Shown here piece by piece: positions 6,515 through 14,620 of a stretch of DNA of 23,715 nucleotides (within the stretch, counting starts at the first letter, position 1; every line of letters begins with the position of its first letter). A program made the position numbers and the translations under genes. The notes beneath the pieces are model-generated. The model worked only from the letters and a program-made list of their open reading frames with translations, made no database searches and was not told the DNA's origin. This stretch comes from an uncultured Rickettsiales bacterium. GTDB taxonomy: Bacteria > Pseudomonadota > Alphaproteobacteria > UBA8366. The DNA is taken from assembly GCA_913046825.1 (NCBI GenBank), contig CAJWTF010000047.1, positions 1 through 23,715 on the forward strand, in the 5' to 3' direction.

Positions 6515-7702
6515 ATGAGCAGTGACGGCGTTTTAATGGAGCTTGGCGAGGACTACCCGGAAATCAGGGAGGCGGTTGCCAAGATTTGCGAGGATTATCC
6601 AGGCGAGTACTGGCGTGGCCTGGAAGATCAGGGACCAGAAGGCAGTTATCCGACAGCCTTCGTGCGCGAATTAACGGAAGCCGGGTTCCTCGGTGCCTTG
6701 ATCCCGGAGGAATACGGCGGCTCCGGCTTGCCGATCCGGGCCGGAGCGGTAATCCTGGAGACGGTGCATGAAAAGGGCTCCAGTGCCGCCGCCTGTCACG
6801 CCCAGATGTATATCATGGGTACTTTGCTGCGCCACGGCAGCGAGGAACAGAAGCGCGAGTACCTGCCAAAAATCGCCTCAGGAGAACTTCGCTTGCAAGC
6901 CTTCGGTGTGACGGAACCAACGACTGGCACCGACACTACGCAAACCCGGACGAAAGCGGAGAAAGACGGCGATAGTTACGTTATAAACGGTCAAAAAGTT
7001 TGGACCAGCCGCGCGCAGCATTCCGACCTAATGCTGCTCCTGGCCCGCACCACACCCGCCGATCAGGTGGAAAAGCGCGTGGATGGGCTTTCGGTTTTCC
7101 TGATCGATCTAAGGGACGCGGTCGGCAATGGCTGCGAGATCAAGCCACTCGAGGCGATGATCAATCACAACACAACGGAAGTGTTCTTCGATAATTGCCG
7201 TATCCCCGCCTCCACGCTGATCGGCGAGGAAGGCCGCGGATTTCGTTATATCCTAGACGGTATGAACGCGGAGCGCATATTGATCGCAGGTGAGTCCATG
7301 GGCGACGCGCGCTATTTTACGAAGAAGGCCGTCGACTATTCGAACGACAGGGTTGTCTTTGGCAAACCGATCGGCAGCAATCAGGGCGTCCAGTTCCCAA
7401 TCGCAGCCGCCTATGCGGAAATCGAAGCCGCCGACCTAATGGCCCGCAAGGCCGCCACCCTTTTCGATGCGGGTGTCGATTGCGGCGCGGAGGCGAACAT
7501 TGCCAAATACCTCGCAGCGGAAGCGGCGTGGAAGATGGGCGAGGCCTGCATGCAGACCTTCGGTGGATACGCCTTTGCCCGCGAATACGATATCGAGCGT
7601 AAATGGCGCGAGACACGCCTCTATAAGACCGCACCGATTTCGACCAACCTAATCCTCAGCTATATTGGGCAGCATGTTCTCGGTATGCCCAGATCGTTCT
7701 AG
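6515..7702 (+). CDS. acyl-CoA dehydrogenase 1 (catalytic Glu in the isovaleryl-CoA dehydrogenase position)
   Basis: This 395-residue FAD-dependent acyl-CoA dehydrogenase would introduce an alpha-beta double bond and pass electrons to ETF. FAD and substrate motifs are present: LIPEEYGGSG, FGVTEPTTGTD, VINGQKVWTSRA, and near the C-terminus QTFGGYAFAREYDIER. The C-terminal loop that normally carries the catalytic EGT glutamate is shortened (KTAPISTNLI), so that base is missing. A glutamate sits instead at GMNAERILIAG (Glu253), the position used by isovaleryl-CoA and long-chain dehydrogenases. This suggests a branched substrate, by inference. The start at 6515 follows GGAG by about 7 bp and lies 4 bp after the lyase stop. 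The protein ends in a PRSF tail common in one ACAD subgroup. Confidence 0.93.
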   Translation: MSSDGVLMELGEDYPEIREAVAKICEDYPGEYWRGLEDQGPEGSYPTAFVRELTEAGFLGALIPEEYGGSGLPIRAGAVILETVHEKGSSAAACHAQMYIMGTLLRHGSEEQKREYLPKIASGELRLQAFGVTEPTTGTDTTQTRTKAEKDGDSYVINGQKVWTSRAQHSDLMLLLARTTPADQVEKRVDGLSVFLIDLRDAVGNGCEIKPLEAMINHNTTEVFFDNCRIPASTLIGEEGRGFRYILDGMNAERILIAGESMGDARYFTKKAVDYSNDRVVFGKPIGSNQGVQFPIAAAYAEIEAADLMARKAATLFDAGVDCGAEANIAKYLAAEAAWKMGEACMQTFGGYAFAREYDIERKWRETRLYKTAPISTNLILSYIGQHVLGMPRSF

Positions 7703-7714
7703 GGTCACAAACGG

Positions 7715-8572
7715 ATGCTTGAGCCACCCCGCCGCTCTATGCTTTTCGTCCCGGCGCTTCGCCCAGACAGGTTCTCCAAGGCAATCGCGACGGGCACAGA
7801 CATCGTTATCGTAGACTGGGAAGATGCGGTCGTCCCAGAGCGCAAGGCGGAAGCGCGTGAGCTAACTGGCAACTTCTTTGGCGAACCGACGGACCGCCCG
7901 GTGCTCCGCTATCTACGGGTCAACTCTCCTCGCCTACCGGACGGCTTACATGACTTGGAAGCACTGTTCGAGATGGAGCATCTGCCGGACGGAATTATGA
8001 TACCAAAAGTGGAATCGCCGGAAGAAATCCGCTGGATGACGGAAATCCTGCAGCCGTATCGCCAAGACATCGAATTGTTCCCGACCGTGGAGACCGCGAA
8101 AGGCGTGCGTGCTGTCGCGGAAGTCGCCCTCGCCTCCGATGCCACGACGATTTTGGGATTTGGGGCCGTGGATCTGGTGGCGGAAACTGGCTCCGATCTA
8201 AGTTGGGACTCATTGCTATACACCCGCAGTCAAGTCGTCCTCGCAGCGACGGAAGCCCGTATCGAAGCGCTCGACACGGTTTGGATCGAGATCGACGATC
8301 AGGCCGGCCTTGAGGACGAGGCCCGCCGCGCCCGCGCCATCGGCTTCACCGGTAAGGCGGCGATACATCCCTCACAAGTCGCACCAATCAACGCTGCGTT
8401 CAGCCCCAGCGACACAGAAGTCGACCTCGCGCGTCGCATCGTTGAAGCCGCCGAAGGTGATTTCTCCGGCGCCTTGCAGATCGACGGTAAAATGATCGAT
8501 GAGCCGGTCATTATCGCCGCCCGCCGCACCATGGCCCGCGCCGAGCGAATCTCGGCTGCTGCCGGTACATAG
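7715..8572 (+). CDS. CitE/HpcH-family acyl-CoA lyase 1
   Basis: This 285-residue protein is a CitE-like TIM-barrel lyase of the group containing malyl-CoA, beta-methylmalyl-CoA and (S)-citramalyl-CoA lyases, which split a 3-hydroxydicarboxyl-CoA by a retro-aldol reaction. Motifs run in family order: RSMLFVPALRPD, DWEDAV (34-39), LRVNS with Arg68, MIPKVES with Glu100, VETAKG with the metal ligand Glu126, FGAVDLVAETGSD with the metal ligand Asp153, and AAIHPSQ. All are intact. The start is ATG at 7715, 12 bp after the dehydrogenase; the ribosome site is weak, so coupling to the upstream gene is likely. In the operon it could release the final cleavage products, for example pyruvate or glyoxylate plus an acyl-CoA. 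Confidence 0.92.
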   Translation: MLEPPRRSMLFVPALRPDRFSKAIATGTDIVIVDWEDAVVPERKAEARELTGNFFGEPTDRPVLRYLRVNSPRLPDGLHDLEALFEMEHLPDGIMIPKVESPEEIRWMTEILQPYRQDIELFPTVETAKGVRAVAEVALASDATTILGFGAVDLVAETGSDLSWDSLLYTRSQVVLAATEARIEALDTVWIEIDDQAGLEDEARRARAIGFTGKAAIHPSQVAPINAAFSPSDTEVDLARRIVEAAEGDFSGALQIDGKMIDEPVIIAARRTMARAERISAAAGT

Positions 8573-8581
8573 TGCCCGGCG

Positions 8582-9979
8582 ATGCTTGAAGTCACTCAAC
8601 AACTCGCAAAATTCATCGCCGATCTCAGATATGAAGATATCCCGGCGGAAGTAATCGATCGCGCCAAGCTACTCATGTGCGACCTCGTCGGGATCGGCGT
8701 GCGGGCACGCCACGAAGCAGATTCCACATTGGCCATGATGCGGGCCACGGAGGTTCTAGGTGCCGATGGCGGAACCTGCGGCGTCTTCGGAGATACGCGC
8801 TGGTTCTCGCCGGCGGCGGCGGCCTTGATGAACGGTGCGCTTGGGCATTCCTTGAATTTCGACGACACCCATGCGGATGCCTCGGTGCATCCGAGCGCCG
8901 TCGTCGTCCCAGCGGCTCTCGCTGCGGCACAATTGCCGGGAGCCAGTGGCCGGGATGTTATCGTCTCCATCATTGCCGGATACGAAACCATCTGCCGGTT
9001 GGGCCAAGCACTAGGGCCCGACGATCATTACGAACGGGGCTATCATCCGACAGCGACCTGCGGTGCCTTTGCGGCGGCGGTCGCCGCCAGCAAAGTAATG
9101 GGTTTGAACGCGAAAGAGACTGAAAGCGCCCTTGGCATCGCACTCTCGCAAGCTTCCGGTACCATGCAATTCGTCGAGAACGGCGCTTGGACCATGCGCT
9201 ATCAGGTCGGCAATGCCGCAAAAAACGGTCTTGTCGCCGCGAGTTTCGCTCGAGAAGGTTTTGTCGGCGCTACCCATCCTCTGGAAGGACGTTACGGCTT
9301 CCTAAATGCTTTCGCACCATCACCGGATGCCCGCAAGGCGATTGCCGAGGTCGGCACTCTTTGGGAGACGATGAATATTGCCGTCAAACCTTATCCAGGA
9401 TGCCGCCTCGCCCACACGGCCGTAGACACCATCATCGACCTCAAGCGCGAACACGGCGTCGCCACCAAGGATATCGTTTCCGTCGTGATCGAGCTTCCCG
9501 AGTTGGCTTACGATCTGACGGGAGCACCGGAACTTCAGAAGCGAACGCCCGAAAACATGGTCGATGCACAGTTTTCCATCCACTTCATGTCCGCCGTCGC
9601 ATTGACCGAAGGCCGCATTTACTGGGACGACTTTAGCAAACGCCTACACGACAAGGAAACCGCGCGACTGATGCAACGCATCAGCGCGATGAAGACGACA
9701 GACAGCGATCATTCGCGATATCGAACGCGCGTGAGTATAGCCCTATCGGACTGCAACTCTCTCACCCGCACCCTGGAACTGCCGAAAGGTGAGTTCGGGA
9801 ACTTCCTGACCAGCCTCGAGCTGCGGAGCAAGTTCCGCTCCCTCGTCGCACCTTGCGTTGGGAAGGAAGGCGAAGAGTGGCTTCACAGAACAATCATGCA
9901 TTTCGAGAACGAATCCGTGGACGACCTGTTCCACCGAACAGTGCCGGCAAACAATTTTCTGCTGGCGGGAGAGGACTGA
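8582..9979 (+). CDS. MmgE/PrpD family protein (2-methylcitrate dehydratase / cis-aconitate decarboxylase fold)
   Basis: This 465-residue protein is a full-length MmgE/PrpD member. The family includes 2-methylcitrate dehydratase, the sporulation protein MmgE and cis-aconitate decarboxylase (IRG1), which makes itaconate. Visible motifs are HSLNFDDTHADASVHPS (Asp94, Asp95, His103), GYHPTATCGAFAAA (His155), VGNAAKNG (Lys214) and YPGCRLAH (His279). These sit close to the positions of the IRG1/PrpD active-site residues as I remember them, so the site looks complete. The gene starts 9 bp after the CitE-like gene and ends 2 bp before the MaoC gene. Together with CoA-transferase, MaoC and CitE genes this is the neighbourhood seen in the Pseudomonas itaconate operon. 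The exact reaction, dehydration or decarboxylation, is open. Confidence 0.92.
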   Translation: MLEVTQQLAKFIADLRYEDIPAEVIDRAKLLMCDLVGIGVRARHEADSTLAMMRATEVLGADGGTCGVFGDTRWFSPAAAALMNGALGHSLNFDDTHADASVHPSAVVVPAALAAAQLPGASGRDVIVSIIAGYETICRLGQALGPDDHYERGYHPTATCGAFAAAVAASKVMGLNAKETESALGIALSQASGTMQFVENGAWTMRYQVGNAAKNGLVAASFAREGFVGATHPLEGRYGFLNAFAPSPDARKAIAEVGTLWETMNIAVKPYPGCRLAHTAVDTIIDLKREHGVATKDIVSVVIELPELAYDLTGAPELQKRTPENMVDAQFSIHFMSAVALTEGRIYWDDFSKRLHDKETARLMQRISAMKTTDSDHSRYRTRVSIALSDCNSLTRTLELPKGEFGNFLTSLELRSKFRSLVAPCVGKEGEEWLHRTIMHFENESVDDLFHRTVPANNFLLAGED

Positions 9980-9981
9980 GA

Positions 9982-10509
9982 ATGAGTTACGGTAGTCGTG
10001 AAGTCGGACCCAACCGATACCGCGAAGATATTGGTAGATACTTCGAGGATTTCGAAGTCGGTGTAATTTACGAACACAGACCGGGCCGCACAATCAATGA
10101 GGCCGATAACAGCTGGTTCACGCTGTTGACTATGAACACACACCCGCTTCATTTCGATGCGGAATACGCGGCGCATAGCGAGTTCGGCAAACCGTTGGTT
10201 AATTCTTGTCTGACACTCTCCATGGTAGCTGGCATGTCAGTCAGCGACACCAGCCAGAAAGCCATCGCCAATCTCGGGTGGACCGATATCAAGATGCCGC
10301 ATCCAGTTTTCGTCGGCGATACGCTCTATGCTGAATCGGAGGTGTTGGATAAGCGGGAATCGAAATCCCGACCGACACAAGGGATCGTCTCGGTCCGGAC
10401 GACTGGCAAAAATCAGGACGGCACGGTCGTGATGTCATATGACCGCAGCTTCCTCGTGCCAAAGCGGGGCCACGGTGTCGAGGATAAACTCGATGCGGCC
10501 ACTGAATAA
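9982..10509 (+). CDS. MaoC-type hot-dog fold enoyl-CoA hydratase (mesaconyl/itaconyl-CoA hydratase-like)
   Basis: This 175-residue single hot-dog protein resembles MaoC-like hydratases such as mesaconyl-CoA and itaconyl-CoA hydratases. The core motif reads FTLLTMNTHPLHFD. Compared with the R-specific hydratase motif GDxNPLH, the histidine is kept (His57) but the aspartate position holds Asn52. I recall MaoC relatives acting on C5 dicarboxyl-CoAs with similar TMNTHPLH motifs, so this may be subgroup-typical rather than inactivation. DIKMPHPVFVGDTLYAESEV is the normal second half. The start at 9982 follows GGGAGAGGA, which lies inside the 3' end of the PrpD gene, so translation is probably coupled. 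Within the operon it would hydrate the product of a dehydrogenase before CitE-type cleavage. Confidence 0.9.
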   Translation: MSYGSREVGPNRYREDIGRYFEDFEVGVIYEHRPGRTINEADNSWFTLLTMNTHPLHFDAEYAAHSEFGKPLVNSCLTLSMVAGMSVSDTSQKAIANLGWTDIKMPHPVFVGDTLYAESEVLDKRESKSRPTQGIVSVRTTGKNQDGTVVMSYDRSFLVPKRGHGVEDKLDAATE

Positions 10510-10526
10510 GAACGCCAGGAACTGCC

Positions 10527-11381
10527 GTGAACCATAAACAGCACAATCGCCGCAGCATAATATTTTATTCCGCGCTAGAGCCGGAACGTTGGGAAGACGG
10601 GATCGCATCGGGTGCAGATATGTTCTGCCTCGATATAGAGGACAGCACCTCGGCAGACCGCAAAGAGGAGGCCCGCCAAGTTTGCTTGCCACTCTATCGG
10701 CGACAGGTAGATCGCCCGGTCCGTCGATTGGTCCGTATTAACACTCCGCGCTCCGACGAAGGGGTGCGGGATATGCTGGCGATTGTCGCACTCGACACAC
10801 CCCCGGACGGCGTTGTCATCCCGAAAGTCACCAGCGCCGCTGAAGTGCAATGGGTCGCTGGTATTATAGCACCCAAACACCCGGAATTGGAATTGGTCGT
10901 TTTGATCGAAGATCAAAAGGGGTTTGAGAACATCCGGGAGATCGCCAAGGCGGCTCCGCAAATTTCCACCATATTTTTAGGGTCCGCGGACTTTAGCGGT
11001 GAAATCGGCTCCGATTTGAGTCTGGATGCGCTTCATCACCTCCGCAGCCGTATGGTTCTGGCGGCCTCTGAAGCTGGCATAGACTCGCTCGACGGTTGCT
11101 TCTTCGACCCCACCGATATCGACGGTTTGATCGCGGAGACGCAAAGCGTCGCCGACATGGGCTTCACTGGAAAGGCGTCCTACGACGCAGTGCAAATTCC
11201 GCACATCCACAATATCTTTACGCCCGACGTAGATAGCATCGATCATGCCCGTCGGGTGATTACCGCCATCACGAAGAGTCCAACCGGTCAGGCCCGCGTC
11301 GATGGGATCTCTGTCAACCGAGCGAATCTCAAGACTGCCAACCGGATTATTGAAACAGCGGAACGCCGAGGCGTTCTATAA
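10527..11381 (+). CDS. CitE/HpcH-family acyl-CoA lyase 2 (divergent)
   Basis: This 284-residue protein is a second CitE-like TIM-barrel, clearly different from copy 1. The metal ligands are kept: Glu128 in LIEDQKG and Asp155 in GSADFSGEIGSD, as is Arg70 in VRINTP. However, PKVES of copy 1 is PKVTS here, and the AAIHPSQ block is KASYDAVQ. The opening RSIIFYSALEPE also departs from the usual MLFVPA. A different acyl-CoA, or an altered activity such as a thioesterase, is possible; thioesterase activity is known in the family. Translation likely starts at GTG 10527, with AGGA about 6 bp upstream. It lies 17 bp after the MaoC gene and 23 bp before the second acyl-CoA dehydrogenase. Confidence 0.88.
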   Translation: MNHKQHNRRSIIFYSALEPERWEDGIASGADMFCLDIEDSTSADRKEEARQVCLPLYRRQVDRPVRRLVRINTPRSDEGVRDMLAIVALDTPPDGVVIPKVTSAAEVQWVAGIIAPKHPELELVVLIEDQKGFENIREIAKAAPQISTIFLGSADFSGEIGSDLSLDALHHLRSRMVLAASEAGIDSLDGCFFDPTDIDGLIAETQSVADMGFTGKASYDAVQIPHIHNIFTPDVDSIDHARRVITAITKSPTGQARVDGISVNRANLKTANRIIETAERRGVL

Positions 11382-11404
11382 AAAACATTAACGGGAGTAT
11401 ATGT

Positions 11405-12565
11405 ATGTCTGATTCAGCCATGCTGAAAGAACAAGAAACGCTGATCCTTCAGACGCTGGAGCAGTTTCTCGAACGTGACGTCCGCCCGCATGTCATGGAG
11501 TTGGAACGCAGTGACATCTGGCCGGAAGAAATCGTCTACAAGATGGCCGACCTCGGTCTGTTCGGTGCGATCATCGACGAGGAATACGGTGGACTAGGTC
11601 TCCCCTGTGCCACCTACGTGAAAATTTGCGAAAAAGTTTCCCACACCTGGATGTCGCTTGCGGGTATCTTCAACTCTCATCTCATCATGTCGGCAGCTGT
11701 GCAACGTTTCGGGACGGAAGATCAGAAGCGACATTGGTTGCCTAAATTTGCGACCGGAGAGCTGCGCGGCGGCATCGCGCTGACAGAGCCCGGCGGCGGC
11801 ACCGACCTGCAGGCCATCCGCACTCGCGCGGTCCAAGACGGCCAGTCCTATGTCCTGAATGGAACGAAAACTTGGATATCCAACGGTATTAACGCCCATG
11901 TCATAGCGGTTCTTACCAAAACGGATTGGGAGATCGAACCGAGACACCGCGGGATCAGCCTCTTCCTGGTCGAGAAGGGCGACGGTTTCCGCGCATCGAA
12001 GAAATTGGAAAAACTTGGCTACAAGGGCATCGATACCGCCGAGTTGATCATCGAGGACTGCCGCGTTCCGGCCGACCAGTTGATCGGCTTGAAACCAGGG
12101 CAAGGCTTCAAGCAGATTATGGGAGGGCTTGAGCTTGGCCGCATCAATGTTGCGGCGCGCGGATGTGGAGTTGCCGGTGCAGCGCTCGACGAAGCAGTCA
12201 AATATTCCCAACAACGCGAGACCTTCGGCCAACCGATCGCCAACCATCAGGCCATTCAATTGAAACTGGCCGATATGGTCACGAAAGTCGAAGCGTCGCG
12301 TCTTTTGACCTACCGCGCCGCCGAAGCCTACGACCGTGGAGAGCGTTGCGATATGGAGGCCGGAATGGCCAAACTCTTCGCCACCGAAGCCGCCATCGAC
12401 AATTCAATGGATGCGATGCGTGTCCATGGTGGGTATGGATATTCGAAAGAATTTCCAGTTGAACGCTTCTATCGCGACGCCCCATTGCTGACCATCGGAG
12501 AAGGTACCAACGAGCTGCAACGAATTATTATCGCGCGGCAGTTGATTCAGCGGAATCCGATCTAG
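11405..12565 (+). CDS. acyl-CoA dehydrogenase 2 (canonical catalytic Glu)
   Basis: This 386-residue acyl-CoA dehydrogenase has all standard motifs: FGAIIDEEYGGLGL, IALTEPGGGTDLQAIRT, VLNGTKTWISNG, RVHGGYGYSKEFPVERFYRD and the C-terminal TIGEGTNELQR. The catalytic glutamate is Glu366 in GEGTNE, the short/medium-chain position. The alternative position holds glycine (LELGRINVA). It thus differs in active-site layout from acyl-CoA dehydrogenase 1 of the same operon. The start at 11405 follows GGGAG at about 8 bp. The 94-bp gap to the next gene is the longest inside the operon, and I see no convincing terminator or promoter in it. Electrons would go to ETF, whose genes are not in this window. Confidence 0.95.
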   Translation: MSDSAMLKEQETLILQTLEQFLERDVRPHVMELERSDIWPEEIVYKMADLGLFGAIIDEEYGGLGLPCATYVKICEKVSHTWMSLAGIFNSHLIMSAAVQRFGTEDQKRHWLPKFATGELRGGIALTEPGGGTDLQAIRTRAVQDGQSYVLNGTKTWISNGINAHVIAVLTKTDWEIEPRHRGISLFLVEKGDGFRASKKLEKLGYKGIDTAELIIEDCRVPADQLIGLKPGQGFKQIMGGLELGRINVAARGCGVAGAALDEAVKYSQQRETFGQPIANHQAIQLKLADMVTKVEASRLLTYRAAEAYDRGERCDMEAGMAKLFATEAAIDNSMDAMRVHGGYGYSKEFPVERFYRDAPLLTIGEGTNELQRIIIARQLIQRNPI

Positions 12566-12659
12566 GTCAGCTTTATGCTTTCTGTGTTCCACTCCTCGGG
12601 TTTAACCATCCCCCGTGCTATCCACACGACTAATCATTCGGCTGCCAAGGGAGGACTCC

Positions 12660-13859
12660 ATGCTACCGCTTGAGGGATGCCGCATCTTGGCCGTTGAACA
12701 GTACGGCGCAGGCCCCTGGGGCACCCAGTATCTAGCCGATATGGGCGCTGAGGTTATCAAGATCGAAAATCCGAAGGACGGCGGCGACATGGCGCGCCCG
12801 CTGGGACCGTTCTTTTTGAACGACGGCGACGGTACGGCAGATTCTCAGTTCTATCAGAGCTTCAACCGCAACAAAAAGAGCCTCACGCTCGATCTGCAGC
12901 ACGATAGCGGTAAGGCGATCTTCCATGATCTGGTTAAGACTGCGGCCGCAGTCACCTGCAATCTACGGGGCGACGTCCCAGCAAAGCTGGGACTGACATA
13001 CGACATCTTGGGCAAGTTCAACCCATCCATCGTCTGTTGCCACCTCACGGCTTATGGCCGCGAGGGCGAACGGGCGGCGTGGCCTGGATACGACTATCTC
13101 ATGCAGGCGGAAGCCGGTTGGTTCTCCCTTACGGGTGAGCCGGAAACCCCACCCGCCCGGTTCGGCCTTTCGGTCGTTGACCTGATGACCGGGCTGTTGC
13201 AAGCCTATGCGACGACGTCGGCGATCATCGGCGCCCGCGCTGAAGGCAAAGGCCGCGATATAGATGTCAGTCTTTTCGATTTGGCGCTCTCCAACCTATC
13301 CTATCCCGCGACATGGTTTCTGAACGGCGGTCATACGCAAGGACGAGAGCCACGTTCGGGGCATCCGTCGCTGACCCCGTGCGGCGCGCAGAAGACCAAG
13401 GACGGTTGGATTTTTCTAATGTGCAATAAGGAAAAGTTTTGGCCCATCCTGTGTGACATGATCGGACATCCTGAATGGGGCGCCGACGAACGCTATGCCA
13501 CTTTCAAGGAACGGCTCGAACATCGCGCGGAAATTACAAAAATATTAGACGGAGCGCTTTCCACGCGAACAACCGCCGAATGGCTCGATCTGTTCGCCGG
13601 TCAAGTACCGTCGGCACCGATCCTCGATATCAAACAGGCGTTGGAGAATCCTTTCGTCACTGACAACGGCAAGATTCAGGAATTAAAGCATCAAAGCGGC
13701 GAGACTTTCCGATTGGTCGACTCCCCCATCAGCTGTCCCGGTGACCCGACACCGGCGAGGCCAGCGCCGGAGCTCGGCGAGCATACGGAACAATTATTAC
13801 GCGACCTCGGTATTGCCACCGGAGATGTAGAACGATTGCGCGCCGAGGGGATCGTATAA
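12660..13859 (+). CDS. CaiB/BaiF family III CoA-transferase (copy 2, operon)
   Basis: This 399-residue family III CoA-transferase carries LAVEQYGAGPWGTQYLADMG, VIKIENPKDGGD, FNRNKKSLTLDL and the central LSVVDLMTGLL with the likely nucleophile Asp174. It has the same length as copy 1 at 1418-2617 and shares motif layout, but the sequences are clearly divergent. The start at 12660 is chosen over an ATG 45 bp upstream because AGGGAGGA precedes it and the family N-terminus begins there. In this operon it is the only visible acid-activating enzyme, so it probably loads CoA onto the pathway substrate, as the itaconate CoA-transferase does in Pseudomonas. Its stop codon overlaps the start of the regulator gene. 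Confidence 0.95.
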   Translation: MLPLEGCRILAVEQYGAGPWGTQYLADMGAEVIKIENPKDGGDMARPLGPFFLNDGDGTADSQFYQSFNRNKKSLTLDLQHDSGKAIFHDLVKTAAAVTCNLRGDVPAKLGLTYDILGKFNPSIVCCHLTAYGREGERAAWPGYDYLMQAEAGWFSLTGEPETPPARFGLSVVDLMTGLLQAYATTSAIIGARAEGKGRDIDVSLFDLALSNLSYPATWFLNGGHTQGREPRSGHPSLTPCGAQKTKDGWIFLMCNKEKFWPILCDMIGHPEWGADERYATFKERLEHRAEITKILDGALSTRTTAEWLDLFAGQVPSAPILDIKQALENPFVTDNGKIQELKHQSGETFRLVDSPISCPGDPTPARPAPELGEHTEQLLRDLGIATGDVERLRAEGIV

Positions 13860-14620
13860 TGGCGAGCGCAACCCTGACGAAAAATTCCGGGGAACTTCGC
13901 TACGTTGCGCTAGCGCGACGATTGGCTAAAGAAATTCGAAAGGGGAAGTACCCGGTAGACTCCCTCCTACCGACAGAAGCAGAGCTGACTGCTAAGTACG
14001 GCATCAGCCGGTTCACAGTTCGCGAAGCAATCCGCCAACTGCAATCACAAGGACAGGTCATCCGACGCCAAGGTGTGGGCACCCGGGTACTCGCCGAACA
14101 ACCCGTCCATCATTTTCTTCAGGCCCGGAATTCTGTCGAGGAAGTTTTGCAGTACGGTGTGCAGTCGCTCCTCAATGAGATGGCCACGACAAATGTGACC
14201 GCGGATGCAAATCTAGCAGAACGGATCGGATGTGCGGAAGGCGATAAATTCCTCAAGATCAACGGCTTGCGAATGCCAGTCGATGATCCTGACGGATTAC
14301 CGGTATGCTGGACGGAAATCTTCGTACTCTCCAAATATGCGGGTATCCGTGATGAAATTGGGAGAGGCAATGTTCTGATTGCAAATTTGATCGAAGACCG
14401 TTATGGCCAACGCGCCATTGAAATTCAGCAAGATATTACCGCCGTGAGCTTGCCCGGCGAAATTGCAAAGAAGCTCGGCGTACAGTCAAACGCTCCGGGC
14501 TTGCTGGTTCGTCGCTGGTATATGGGAGCCGACGGCAAGGCATTCGAGGTGACTGTCAGTCTCCACCCAGGCGCTCGTTTCAGCTATTCGATGCGCATGA
14601 CACGAGACACGGACGCTTAG
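13859..14620 (+). CDS. GntR-family (HutC/UTRA) transcriptional regulator
   Basis: This 253-residue protein has an N-terminal GntR winged helix (about residues 13-80: RYVALARRLAKEIRKGKYP, LLPTEAELTAKYGISRFTVR, GQVIRRQGVGTRV) and a C-terminal UTRA ligand-binding domain (about 100-245). This makes it HutC-type rather than FadR-type. Such proteins usually repress a nearby catabolic operon and are released by the substrate or an intermediate. Its ATG overlaps the TAA of the CoA-transferase by one base, so expression is coupled to the enzymes. The palindrome at 5500-5511 is a candidate binding site. The gene ends the operon and faces the 3-hydroxyisobutyrate-dehydrogenase-like gene, 191 bp away. 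Confidence 0.93.
   Translation: MASATLTKNSGELRYVALARRLAKEIRKGKYPVDSLLPTEAELTAKYGISRFTVREAIRQLQSQGQVIRRQGVGTRVLAEQPVHHFLQARNSVEEVLQYGVQSLLNEMATTNVTADANLAERIGCAEGDKFLKINGLRMPVDDPDGLPVCWTEIFVLSKYAGIRDEIGRGNVLIANLIEDRYGQRAIEIQQDITAVSLPGEIAKKLGVQSNAPGLLVRRWYMGADGKAFEVTVSLHPGARFSYSMRMTRDTDA

Noticed and set aside
9853..9981. N-terminal extension of the MaoC protein into the PrpD gene.
   Set aside because: The family N-terminus and a strong ribosome site support the start at 9982; the extension only shadows the PrpD reading frame.
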